64,000 bases of DNA, from the NCBI GenBank assembly GCA_963970005.1, contig CAXAMN010003692.1, positions 1-64,000 of the forward strand, written 5' to 3'. The notes under the pieces were generated by a model that made no database searches, was not told where the DNA came from, and saw only the letters and a program-made list of their open reading frames with translations. Positions 10,358 to 20,439 of this stretch are shown in pieces; position 1 is the first letter of the stretch, and each line of letters opens with the position of its first letter. Both the position numbers and the translations under genes were made by a program. This DNA comes from Durusdinium trenchii (taxonomy: Eukaryota; Sar; Dinophyceae; Suessiales; Symbiodiniaceae).

Positions 10358-11048
10358 CACTGTGCAAGTAGCTTTTGCTCAGAATGGAGGAGCGTTCATT
10401 TTGTGCGCATGCATTTCTCGCGGGTATCCAGTTTGAGCTTGCTGAGCCAAAGTTCACGGCCCATGGAAAATACGTATAGTAACAGGTGAGGCGGCTTTGC
10501 ACGCGCTGTTTGTGGTTTGGGCGCTGTGATTGCAACAAGAATGCTCTCATGGGACAATGATGGACAATGTACAGTATATAAATAGACAAGATACAGGTGA
10601 ACTGTCCTCTCGGAATCAAAGCATGTTTGAGGGTGAACGATATATACATATATATAGACATTTAGTGAACACGGTGCAGCATTTTTAGCTTCCAGGCGCA
10701 GGCTTAATTTTGTCGCAGTCATCATGGCAACACCTGACTTGACTGCGATTGCACTGGGAGAAGTGCGCGCTGAACTGAGCAATGTGCACAAAGCTTTGGC
10801 GCGGTTGGAGGCAACTCTTCGCCAATTGCTACCAGGGGCTGTTGTCAAGGAGCATGAGACCCGCAAGCGCCCAGCCACTGAAGATGAAGAAGAACACCAG
10901 CGGCTGAAAGCAATTTACCAAACAAAGCGACAGTGCACAACTACAAGATCACTTGGGTCGATCTGGGCTCGTTCGGGTGAATTGTCTGAGGAAGAGAGTC
11001 AAGCTGTGCCTTAAGGAGGCGATCGTAGTTAGACCATTAGACCTTATG
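10358..11048 (+). repeat. duplicated block, copy 2
   Basis: Second copy of the block at 7503-8195, same orientation, about 2.85 kb downstream. It differs by substitutions and small indels, including absence of the 10-base insertion seen in copy 1. Confidence 0.85.
10724..11014 (+). CDS. small helical protein of duplicated block, copy 2
   Basis: ATG 10724 opens MATPDLTAIALGEVRAELSN, followed by VHKALARLEATLRQLLPGA and KEHETRKRPATEDEEEHQR. It is clearly paralogous to the ORF at 7847 over about 65 residues. The tail then reads in another frame (KAIYQTKRQCTTTRSLG, ending EESQAVP). The copy lacks three residues (SKL) near the N-terminus. As in copy 1, a TA-rich run and a conserved 340-base leader precede it. 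Confidence 0.45.
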   Translation: MATPDLTAIALGEVRAELSNVHKALARLEATLRQLLPGAVVKEHETRKRPATEDEEEHQRLKAIYQTKRQCTTTRSLGSIWARSGELSEEESQAVP

Positions 11049-11449
11049 AAGTTTACTCATTAAAGTGCGTGCGATGTGAAAAATGCAAGCCCCAGTCAGG
11101 CTCTTCCTTTGTAACTTGGCATGCTTGAGTGCCTGCTCCGGTCCGTGAAACTGTTGGTTTGTTGCGTTCTGTTCAAGCTTGATATATGTCCTGCGGCAGG
11201 TGCAGAGCAGAGGGCTGAAGCTTGCGGCTGCTCTGTCAAGAAGCAGAGACATGTATAACATGTCAATTCCTTCGACAGTTTTGCTTTAACCGTGTTGGGA
11301 ATGACAAAGGGTCTGAGTTGAAGTGTTTTTTAGATTTCCTTTTATGCACATTGTTATCGTTTGTTCTGACACACACTTTTACACCTACAGGGCTGGGTTT
11401 AGCTCGCCCGGATGGTTTGATATATCAATATACTCATCAAGCTTTTGCA

Positions 11450-13498
11450 ATGTCCGCTGCTTCGCTTGGTGGTCACCGGCTCATATCCCAAAGCGCGCTT
11501 TCGGCCGTCCTTTGTGACCTGGAGAAGCTTGACCGGCCTCCGTCCGCTATCTCAAGACGAAGTATTAAAAGACAAAGAGAACACAACCTGGACATCGCCA
11601 CTCCATTCGGTAAGCTGCTACAAAGCAAAACAGTTGTTCTACCTGCAGTGCCCAAAACAAAAAAAGAACGTGCGTTGCAGGAACGCACAATTGAAGTGGA
11701 AATTGTCCATCCGTTGGCTCTATTGTACCACCTGTGCCAAGAGGCTCCTGACTTTGGTTCAATGCTGAGGCAATGCATCACAGCTCATCAACCAAGGCAA
11801 GACAAACCACTGGGCCTACTTTGCTACTCAGACGAGATCACTCCAGGCAACGTCCTAGCACACAGCAACGAACGGAAAGTACAGATTATATACTGGAGTA
11901 TAAAGGAGCTGGGGCCGGTGGCTCTTGGATCTGAGCAAAATTGGTTCACTCTTTCATTCTGTAGATCAGAACACGTAAAACGAATGGATGGCAAAATGAG
12001 CCAATACTTCAGAATATGCCTGGAGACTTTCTTTGATCCAATTGACTTCCGGCAAGGCATCCAGTTAGTCTTTGCAAATTCAGAGCAATGCATGGCCTTT
12101 GGCAACATTGCTGCCATCTTAGGAGACGAAGTGGCATTGAAAGAAGTGATGGCCATGAAAGGCGCGGCTGGCGCATTGCCCTGCCCCTTGTGCAGGAATC
12201 TCGTGGACCACAAAAGCGGGCTGCGTCTCACTGACAGAAGTGGAACTTTGGTTCCATCAAGCGAGATTGACACTGCAAAATTTCAGTTTCATTCAGACAA
12301 TTCGATTTTGGAGGTGTTGGATTTTTTGAAGCGGCAGAAGGACTTGTGTTCGGCAGCGCGCTTCAGTCGCATGGAACAATCCCTTGGGTTCAATTGGAGC
12401 CCTGCTGGATTTCTATGTTCCAACACCTTGCAAATCCAGCCAGTGAGCCATTTGCATTTTGACTGGATGCACCTGTATTGTGTAGGTGGTATTTGGGCGT
12501 GTGAAGTCGGGTTGCTCCTCCCAGCGCTTGCCAAACAAGGCGTTGACCAAAGCATGATCCACACACAGTTACAAACCTTTTCATGGCCGAAGGCCTGGTC
12601 GAACAAGGGTGTGACAGGCAAGAAAGTATTCAGCAAGGAGCAAAGCGGTGATGTGAAGTGTTCCGCTTCGGAGGTGTTGTCGGTATATTCACCCTTGAGA
12701 TATATCCTTTTGGAGATCAAACGGAATGGTAGCATTGAGGCCCTCACTCGTGAAGTTGACTCATACTGCAAGTTGTGCAGGGTATTGGATTTGCTGATCG
12801 TAGTGAAGAAGGGGTTGACTACCGGTCCACAACTCCAGAGCTCAATTGTGAATCATTTGAAAGCTTTCAAAAATGCTTATACGGATTCGGATGGCGTGAT
12901 TCGCTTTGTACCAAAGCACCACCATTGCCTACATCTTGGTGGTATGCTGAGTGCTCAAGGCACCCTGTGGTCTTGTTGGTGCCACGAAAGAAAACATAGA
13001 GAACTAAAAAGACACGCCAATTTGGTAACGAATACCTGGAGCCGCTGGGAAAAGAATGTGCTGATCGACTCCATGAATTCTATGATGGAATCACTGCGCA
13101 GCGCTCAAGTGGAGCCATTCTACGGGGGACTGAGCAATCCGAGTGAACCAAGCGCTGGCATTTTGCAAACTTTGCGGCGTGCCTTGCAGGAAGACGGAAT
13201 TGAACCTGTCATGGTTTCACGATCTGCGTACTATGGTCCTGGAGCTCATATTTTCACGGCTGATGCAGTTCTTTTTGAATTGGGCAGTGTGATTTGCGTT
13301 GGTGAAGTCCTCTTCTTCGTGCAGGCAGGCAATGATAATTTTGCGTGTGTTCAGAGGTGGCAGCCACAGGGCCAAAACCAATTCAGCAGAAGGGGACTCC
13401 AACCGTGTTTGGTTGACCTCAATTGCATTCGGGACGTATGTGTTTTTGCTGATCGCGAGGATTGCATGGTGGTGGTGCCTTCATCCACTTGGACTTAA
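11450..13498 (+). CDS. DDE-type transposase-like protein (tnp2/CACTA or KDZ-like), 682 residues
   Basis: Long intron-free frame. ATG 11450 (MSAASLGGHRLISQSALSA) was chosen because the upstream extension is low quality and a TA-containing leader sits just before it. Candidate catalytic landmarks, seen directly: CYSDEITPGN at about 11821, a Cys pair in LPCPLCRNL at about 12176, HFDWMHLYCVGGIWACEV at about 12456, KHHHCLHLGGMLSAQGTLWSCWCHERKHRELKRH at about 12916-13014 with the ends HHHCLH and ERKH most striking. Order and spacing recall transposases of the tnp2/CACTA and KDZ groups: an acidic residue in an early strand, a zinc-binding insert, DWMH, and a late acidic residue in ERKH. This assignment is inference. 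The ORF is intact. Terminal inverted repeats were not found by eye. Confidence 0.5.
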   Translation: MSAASLGGHRLISQSALSAVLCDLEKLDRPPSAISRRSIKRQREHNLDIATPFGKLLQSKTVVLPAVPKTKKERALQERTIEVEIVHPLALLYHLCQEAPDFGSMLRQCITAHQPRQDKPLGLLCYSDEITPGNVLAHSNERKVQIIYWSIKELGPVALGSEQNWFTLSFCRSEHVKRMDGKMSQYFRICLETFFDPIDFRQGIQLVFANSEQCMAFGNIAAILGDEVALKEVMAMKGAAGALPCPLCRNLVDHKSGLRLTDRSGTLVPSSEIDTAKFQFHSDNSILEVLDFLKRQKDLCSAARFSRMEQSLGFNWSPAGFLCSNTLQIQPVSHLHFDWMHLYCVGGIWACEVGLLLPALAKQGVDQSMIHTQLQTFSWPKAWSNKGVTGKKVFSKEQSGDVKCSASEVLSVYSPLRYILLEIKRNGSIEALTREVDSYCKLCRVLDLLIVVKKGLTTGPQLQSSIVNHLKAFKNAYTDSDGVIRFVPKHHHCLHLGGMLSAQGTLWSCWCHERKHRELKRHANLVTNTWSRWEKNVLIDSMNSMMESLRSAQVEPFYGGLSNPSEPSAGILQTLRRALQEDGIEPVMVSRSAYYGPGAHIFTADAVLFELGSVICVGEVLFFVQAGNDNFACVQRWQPQGQNQFSRRGLQPCLVDLNCIRDVCVFADREDCMVVVPSSTWT

Positions 13499-13635
13499 GC
13501 TGAAAAAAAGGCGTTGAGCATTTGCAGAACAAAACAGGCCAACCCTTTTAGAACAATATTTTAAAGATAAGCTCCTCAGCCACGGCGAGACAGACCACTG
13601 GGGATTCTTTGCGGGTTTTGGTGTCAGCTTGCGAG

Positions 13636-13832
13636 ACATAACCCAACAAGCATTGCTATATATATATATATATTATATGTATATGTACACATATGCTGCT
13701 TCGGGTTGTCATCAATGAACGCTTGCGACAGACGGCCCGTATATGCCACAGCAGGCGGGTCCACAAACACCGGGCGCGATGGTGCGTGTAATTAATCTGC
13801 ATGGCGATCGCTGAAAGGTGCTGGCGCCGGTG
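13636..13832 (+). repeat. direct repeat downstream of transposase-like ORF, copy 1
   Basis: Shares GACATAACCCAACAAGCAT, then ATGAACGCTTGCGACAG, GTATGCCACAGCAGGCG-type sequence, AACACCGGG and GGCGATCGCTGAAAGGTG with 14527-14725, in the same order and orientation. A TA tract at 13657-13679 interrupts this copy. Confidence 0.75.
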
Positions 13833-14526
13833 CCACACCAGCCGGAGGGTGCCTTTTATACCCCCCTTATTGGTAAGACCTCCCTTCCATTCTTTTCATG
13901 TAATGTTTCAAGACATGTTTTCCCCCTTAAGACCTCCCTTCCATACTTTTCATGTAATGTTTCAAAACATGTTTCGTACACGTCACGTTTCTTTTCAATG
14001 TCATTCAATATACATATCCAAAACTTGAAAGCTCTGATTCCCCGATCCCACGGACTCCAAATGTCTCGCTGTTGCCAATGTGTTCATTCAACACACCAGC
14101 AAGTCGATCAACCGTCTATATGTGAGATGTCATACCTCCATTTGGTATACATTGCAAATTAATCTAAGCTCCATGTTGCCGCACTACATGCAAAACATTG
14201 AGACTGTTCAAGTTTGCGTGGCGTGTACAGGCCCGGCCTTGAAGTTAGCATTTCCAGGAACAAAAAAGAGTTGCGATCGAAGTTTTGGAAGGCGAAATGA
14301 TTCGCGCACGCAGTCTTCATGTCGAAAACCCGTGTACCCGTGACCCTAAACATGTTAATCGGAGATTTCTGGTTGATTGTCCACCTGTATAAAGTGCACA
14401 CAGTGTTTATTTTTTCGTCGACAGTTCCTGCACGCATGTTAAGAGGTCGTATATTTCATCAGATGCAGGAAATCCATTTCAAAGGCGATAGTTCTGTGCA
14501 TACAATACTTGCACAAAAAGATGTAG

Positions 14527-14725
14527 TGACATAACCCAACAAGCATGAAGAGCCATGAACGGTTTGCCATTAATGAGCGCTTGCGACAGGCGGCCTGTAT
14601 GCCACAGCAGGCGTGTGATCGTGGATTTGTTCTTTCACATGGACTGCAAGTCTATAGATTTATATAGATACGTCACAAATCCAAAAACACCGGGTCCATG
14701 TACGGCGATCGCTGAAAGGTGTGGG
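14527..14725 (+). repeat. direct repeat downstream of transposase-like ORF, copy 2
   Basis: Second copy of the 13636-13832 repeat, about 890 bases further on. The space between the copies (13840-14520) has no convincing gene. It holds a short direct repeat, TTCATGTAATGTTTCAA, twice near 13900 and 13950. Confidence 0.75.
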
Positions 14726-15049
14726 AAACATGTTGTATAAACGGGATATGTCATGTTTGTATGTAAAAATATATGTTTTTTTATATAAATAGGTCAGTTT
14801 TCATTTTTTCACGAAGCACGGACATGAAAGCATGGCTTCTATATATAATCGCCGCCACAACAGCAAGCGCCAGATCGGAATGCGCGCAACCACCGCCACT
14901 GCATGCGCAAGCTCACAACGGGCGCCAATTTATGTAATCAGAGGACCCACGCACAAACCAAAGTTATATACAGAAAAGGGAGCTGTGCATCCTTTTGTGA
15001 CTTTGGGATATTGACTTTGGCTACATATTCACACTTGCATACTATAGGC

Positions 15050-15180
15050 CGGGCCTACTTGTAAGGCCCCCTTGGCCTACTTAGTAAGTCTGCCGTGGCC
15101 TACTTAGTAACCAGGCCGGGCTCACTTATAAGTACACCCGGCCTACTTAGTAAGTTAGCCTGGTTCTACTTAGCGCACAT
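15050..15180. repeat. interspersed GGCCTACTTAGTAAG units
   Basis: At least four copies of GGCCTACTTAGTAAG or close variants at about 15053, 15075, 15097 and 15139, separated by short GC-rich spacers (AGTCTGCCGT, ACCAGGCCGG). The core CTTAGTAAG is nearly palindromic. The run continues weakly towards 15240. Confidence 0.75.
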
Positions 15181-15251
15181 CATGTAAGTGTGCTATGTTC
15201 AACTTGTAAGTTTGCCCACCGATGAACTTAGAAACTACTTAGCTAAACAGG

Positions 15252-15893
15252 CTATGTACACATAGTATGTTGTGTAAGTACGCCACCTAGATAGCAACCA
15301 GGCCGCCCACCCAAGTAGGTCCTTAGCTGGTCCATCTGCTTGATTGAGATGGATGTCCATACTCGATGGCTTGACCGATCAGTGTCTATCACTGCTGCCA
15401 AATGCTCGTAGAATCGAGCAATGCACGTCGAGGAGATGGCCTTGCGAGGTTTGCCAAGATTCCCATTGAGCTCGTCCTGTGTCATTGACTTAAGCATGTC
15501 CATCACAGTAGCCCATTGGCCCAGGCCTGAAAATGAATTGTTCAAATTCCTGTGAGACTTTGAGAGCCTGTGGACGTCCACAAGTCCAGCCCTGAAATTC
15601 AATTTCAATCCCTCTGGAGTAATGAGCTCTCCCTCATCCTGCAAGAATTGGTCCATGATAGCATTCAGCAGCGTGAAACACCTCTCCTTCACCATGTCAT
15701 GCCCCAGCTTCCACTTCTGGGTGGTCTTTGGCCCACGGAATGCCCAGTGTCCGACAATGACCAAAAAGGCAAAAGTGCTAGCAGCAAACTCCTGGCACGG
15801 AAGTGCGTCCATCCTCGTTGAAGTGTCCGCCGGGTCCGCCATTGAATCTGGTCTGTCAGAATTTCTGTCCTTCCTCTTCTTTGTTGTGCCCAT
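15252..15893 (-). CDS. unrecognised 213-residue protein, minus strand
   Basis: The only long, well-mixed minus-strand frame in the window. The Met at 15893 gives MGTTKKRKDRNSDRPDSMAD, basic and disordered at first. A helical body follows (FAASTFAFLVIVGHWAF and HDMVKERCFTLLNAIMDQFL), then LNNSFSGLGQWATVMDMLKS and ISIKQMDQLRTYLGGRP. It ends where repeat-like sequence begins. No family is recognised, and it could be a fragment of a mobile-element protein. Confidence 0.45.
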   Translation of the reverse strand: MGTTKKRKDRNSDRPDSMADPADTSTRMDALPCQEFAASTFAFLVIVGHWAFRGPKTTQKWKLGHDMVKERCFTLLNAIMDQFLQDEGELITPEGLKLNFRAGLVDVHRLSKSHRNLNNSFSGLGQWATVMDMLKSMTQDELNGNLGKPRKAISSTCIARFYEHLAAVIDTDRSSHRVWTSISIKQMDQLRTYLGGRPGCYLGGVLTQHTMCT

Positions 15894-16442
15894 TGTCTTT
15901 CTGCTTTATTTCTTATCCAGTAAAACCGCGTCGTCCATTAGATCAATACGTGCGCGTGTCTGATGTTTGCTTGTGATGTGGTTTGCGTACGCTTAAATAG
16001 GTTACGCACGGAAACAACTGATTTCAAAAATTCACACAGCACTGCAAGACACATTGAAACTGAAAAGTGACATACATCGCATCTCTCTTTTTCTCTTGCA
16101 CTGGGGTCAAAGCTCTGTGTCACCCGACTGCTCTCCCCGGTCAGTTAGTGACGCAGAGCAATCACATGGATGCCTCCAAAAGGGCAGACGTGCGCTCTGT
16201 GTCCTGGCGAAAGTGTACAGCGCACATCACCCCGAACCGGTTTCACATGTGGGGTGCACCGCGTCGAGGTTGCATCACCTCCCTCCATCCTGTGGAGGGA
16301 GGCTGCAGGAGTGCTTGGATGATCTTGCCCTTTCGATGTGTCTTCGAACTTTGCCACCTCAGCCCCATAGATTGTCTAACACATCGAACACAACAAGCAA
16401 CAACGTAAGGCCGCACTTTGACATCAGTTGCCCTCTCGCTTG

Positions 16443-16541
16443 GAGCTGGGGAGGTAGCGCCCTAGTAGAGCTGGGGAGGTAGCGCCCGAGCTGGGGAGGG
16501 AGGTAGCGCCCTAGTAGAGCTGGGGAGGTAGCGCCCTAGTA
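16443..16541 (+). repeat. 25-bp tandem repeat, four units
   Basis: Units of GAGCTGGGGAGGTAGCGCCC with or without CTAGTA start at 16443, 16468, 16488 and 16517, with lengths 25, 20, 29 and 25. A truncated fifth unit follows. Confidence 0.9.
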
Positions 16542-16559
16542 GAGCTGCGTCAGAGCTTA

Positions 16560-18030
16560 CGTGTCAGCAGTGGTTTTCCAGGGCCAGAAATAATGAGCAG
16601 ATGAAGGCATACGCATTCTCCCATGAACACACATTGTCTCAAGTGCAGTCTGTCACATTCTTGCCCGGCTAGTTTGCCTGTGCCTCTTCAAGATTCTCTC
16701 GGTTGCCATTTCACAATGAGCACGGAAAGCACAGCTCATTAGTGCTCGATTCCCGATGACACAGCCTGCCGATGCAGGCTTAGTGACCTAGAGTCATGAT
16801 GTGCCAGCAAGCATTTGTTCCGCATTTTGGATGGCCAACCTCGTGGCCCTTTTTGCTCTAATTAATTGCCCAACCTCGGTTTCACTCTCTGTCTGACCTA
16901 TGCATGTACATTCAAGTTTAATTTCAAGAGAGAGAGAGTCTCCATCTTTGTGTTTCTGCTGGTTGGTTTTGCCTTGTTTTTTTGGGGGTTGGTTTTTGGT
17001 TTGTGTTTGGTCCTTGTGGTTTGCACCCTTCTTGATAGAGACTCTCCCCACAAATTGCACAAGCTGACCTGTGCACTTCCTGCATGAATGGCGGCTCGAC
17101 TCGTGCAAAAGAGAAAGTCGGACGTACGCTCTGTGTGATTTGCGTGGCAGGTTGCACGCAGCCGCGGCTATGGAGAAGGGTTTCCCTGAAATGCTTACTG
17201 ATTCCAAGGATCTGCGTGACAGCCTCTGAGATATGTTCCGCTGTGCTGTATCCACTCGGCTTCCTGCTCCTGCTCCTCCTCCTCTCGCCGCCCGTCCACC
17301 TCCAAGAAAGTGTCCCAAGAAACCAAGAAGGAATAGAGAGAGATCCATGAAGCTTGTCAAAAGAAATTGAGGAACAACAAGTTTTTGCAGTTGAAGAACC
17401 ACCAACCACCAACTACCAACCAACCACCAACAACCAATTGTCCGCCCCTGTGTTTGGTGAAGTTGTTAACGTGTGGGGTTATTCGGTCCTAGAATTTTTT
17501 CAGGAGAATCCTTGGTTCATGCACTCTCGGGAACAAACTTTTTGTCGACCTTGTGGCTGCAACTGAACCCGCTGCGACTTCATTGTTGGACCTTGAATGC
17601 GCAATTGAAAAAATTGCATCATATCGTTAAGGAAGTGCTACAACAACATGAGGCAACAAGGAGGAAACCAAGTGAACAAGAGAGAACACCCAACAAAAAC
17701 AGACAAGGAACCATGACGTGTTTCAAATGTAGAGAGAAACGGCCAGCAAATGACAACTATGAGAAGTTGCAAGGCAGCTTTTCAGTCCAAACGCCAGCCC
17801 ACTGTCTCCCCAGTTCAGTATGGCTGCTTGAATGCAATTTTTTTGGAGTGCATTCCCTTAAACATTTTTGAGTCTACAACAATCAGTTCACCTGCACAAC
17901 TTTAATCTTTGCCAGGCTGGTCAACGTACCAGTGGCCTTGGGGTTCTGCTTCTTTTTGCCGCGGTGTGCACTTTGTTGCGCCTTTGCCCAAATTCAGATT
18001 TTTTTGCGTAATGGACTATGTGATTGAATT
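16560..18030. other. 1.5-kb interval with low-confidence coding fragments
   Basis: Includes a T/G-rich stretch at 16940-17020, an ACCAACCACC-rich stretch at 17395-17440, and an open block near 17600-17760 (TCFKCREKRPANDNYEK) that could be an upstream exon of the carrier-like gene. I cannot support a gene model here. Confidence 0.35.
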
Positions 18031-18040
18031 TCCTTTTCAG

Positions 18041-19790
18041 GGAACTTTGGTCTGCTCCGAATGAACTTCCACGGGCCCTTGTAGTGGCGGAGGAAGCTGA
18101 AGATGAGGGCGATAATTTTTTCAGCAAGGCTGGACGTTGAGCTCGATAGGTTTGCCAGGTGAGTTTGGTGTGCGAAATGAAATTGTTGCTGCTTTACGCA
18201 ATCTATGTGAGGCGTTAGCAGAGACATCAGTTCGTGTTTTGAAGAACTTAACACGCCACGGTCCAACTGAAGAGTGTAAACATTCTTGCACAGGTCTTTG
18301 CAGCTGCAGCACAGGGCTGCACCGTGTCCCGGCTTGACTGAATTTCGTAGACCATTTTTCATTATGATTCACTTATTGATCCTTGTGCACAATGTGGCAA
18401 TAAACCTAGCAGTACCATTTCTGTATGTCTATTTTCCGCTGATACTTGCAGCAAAACACATACATTGAGTTCAATCAGGTCCTAAGGGGGAGACACCACG
18501 GGAGACACCTAGACCTAGTGTCATCATGAAAGAGACACCACTGGAAGAATGATACAGGTCCAAGTATTTCTATTCATGGCTGGGGTTTGTGGATCATATG
18601 TTTCTTACAATCACAGAGAATTGGCACACCGAGTACAGCTGTTCTTGAATTAAACTGGTCAAGCGCACAAATTGTGCAACACAAAGCACTGGGGTCCGAG
18701 GCAGCTTTTGTAGCAGCTATTTTGTCTGCAATGTGTGAGCCCTTGGACCCTTGGATTACAATGAATCATGTGTTGGGATTGATAGTGCAGACCCGAGTGG
18801 TAGGACAGTCGTTGAAACCTTCACAATCTAATCTATGTGAGATTTCGCTTCTAGAAAACTGTATGACCTGCAGGTGAACCGACTGCTCGTGAAGCGAATG
18901 ACCGTGGGTCAGGTGGGTAGATGCCAGTGACGCCATAGATCGCGAGAATGACATTCTGACTGCATTTACTGTACCTCCTGAGTGGGCTCTCTTCTTCTTA
19001 ACTAGGCATGGAACGAGATGACCTTGTCATTGGTGGCTGGTTTCTTCCTCACGACCTTCCCAACCAATATGCAGTTTGCTTGCATTAAAGATGGGATTGT
19101 TTATTTACAGAGTGCCGGCTGGACGAGCAAACAAGCTCGTGAGAGTGAAGCTTGGCTCTATGTTTGGAGTGCAACATGAAACCCAAACACTCTCATGCTT
19201 TGGATGCAGGTAAAAAGTGTTTCCTGGTCTTTGCACCCCGGACAATCTGACAAACTGAGGCTCAAGTTCCCTGTCTTTGAAGTGATCAACCGCGCGATGG
19301 CCTTCAGTGGACTTCCTGCGAGCATCAGTGGCGTAGCACGCCTTTAGTTTTGGTTGTGTCCTTGCCTCATCAAACCAAACGACAAGCTGTCAATTGGCAA
19401 GGTGGAACAATCAGTGGGTTCTTTTTTTGCACCATCATGCTTCCTGCCGCAACCTGAGGAGCACTCTATAACTTCACAGAGTGTGTAAGGCTGACTGGCT
19501 GAGAGCAGGGTGGACATAGAAACGTGGCGCCCATAAGGTGACAAACTACCGCTTCCGGAAGAGCATGGGCTGGGAGATCAAGGCATCCCTTCTTTACCAA
19601 GCATACGTGAAGAGCTTATCAGCAGCATTCTTTTGTTGTCTCCACTTGCCATATGTTTGAAGTGCCACGTGAGGTCCCAACCGTCGCTCGTGATATCATC
19701 TACGGCTGGGCTCGTGGCCTTGTTGGTACCTTTTTCCAAGATCTTTTCGCTCCAGAACTCTTCTCTCACAAGGCGTGCCCAACAGAGAGT
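18041..19790 (+). CDS. mitochondrial-carrier-like protein gene, copy A (about eight exons)
   Basis: Exons paired with copy B at 32.2-39.0 kb: 18041-18128 (ELWSAPNELPRALVVAEEA), 18294-about 18325 (VFAAAAQGCT), about 18690-18757 (AAFVAAILSAMCEPLDPW), 18874-18912 (VNRLLVKRMTVGQ, exactly 39 bases), 19006-about 19075 (AWNEMTLSLVAGFFLTTFP), about 19240-19334 (KLRLKFPVFEVINRAMAF), 19538-about 19610 (YRFRKSMGWEIKASLLYQAY), 19674-about 19790 (VPTVARDIIYGWARGLVG). The last exon resembles the carrier-family LPTLLRD..Y motif. EPLDPW followed by VNRLLVKR recalls the PxDxxxxR signature. Family known: SLC25 inner-membrane transporters with six helices. Assignment to it is inference, and the substrate cannot be told. 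The first intron starts with GC, a donor dinoflagellates use. A bad frame in any exon could still make this copy a pseudogene. Confidence 0.5.
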
Positions 19791-19845
19791 GGGTGGCGAC
19801 AAGAAACAAGGGGTCCAAAAAAGAAAGGACACAGAAAGAGGGATA

Positions 19846-20030
19846 CCTATCAAAATGAAAATTGATTCCTATCAATAAAAAATTGTTTCCTATCAAAAAA
19901 GCCATTACTGTAATTTGTATCAAAAAGAAAGTTCCCCTACTCCTTTGGTCCTGGTTTGCTGGTTCCCTGGTCGCTTGGTCTTTTGGTCCCTTTGTCCTGG
20001 TCCCTTTTAGTCCCTTTGTCTTCGTAAGCT
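19846..20030 (+). repeat. TATCAAAAA cluster and TGGTCC-rich tract at left edge of retroelement block
   Basis: 19846-19932 has TATCAAAA or a one-base variant four times at about 25-base spacing. 19940-20030 is a degenerate run of TTTGGTCC/TGGTCCC. A second TGGTCC-rich run lies at 26545-26640, and a TTTTTGATA cluster in the opposite sense at 27942-28013. Confidence 0.65.
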
Positions 20031-20439
20031 GCTGGAACCTTCAGCTGCGGCAGCTGTGTTTGTTCTTGATTCTCCTGACGCTGGTGGATTGGGCCAAGAC
20101 CTCAACCAGCTCGGACTTCTCAGCACAGCTGGATCCGCCCGGTCCCAAATCCGGGAGCTACCTCGAGTCTCTTGCCAAAATTCAGAGCGAAAGGCGAGGG
20201 TAGGACACATGCCAGTGTCCGAGAGGGGCTAGGTACTTTCGTTCCCCCAATAGATATGACCCCGAACAACCTGGAATAGGGCTTGAAGCGCCCTCTGGGG
20301 CTCGTAAGCAACGACTTGCCAACCACGGCTTCATTGTGTACAGGGGCCAGCTGCACACTTCACTTCCTCCTCTACCCCTACTTCCTTGAAGCCATTGGTT
20401 ACACGATCGTCCACTACTACATGCCCTAGGAGGAAATCT

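Noticed and set aside
16794..17423. 209-residue minus-strand ORF
   Set aside because: Low-complexity stretches and no credible start or family; not defensible as a gene.
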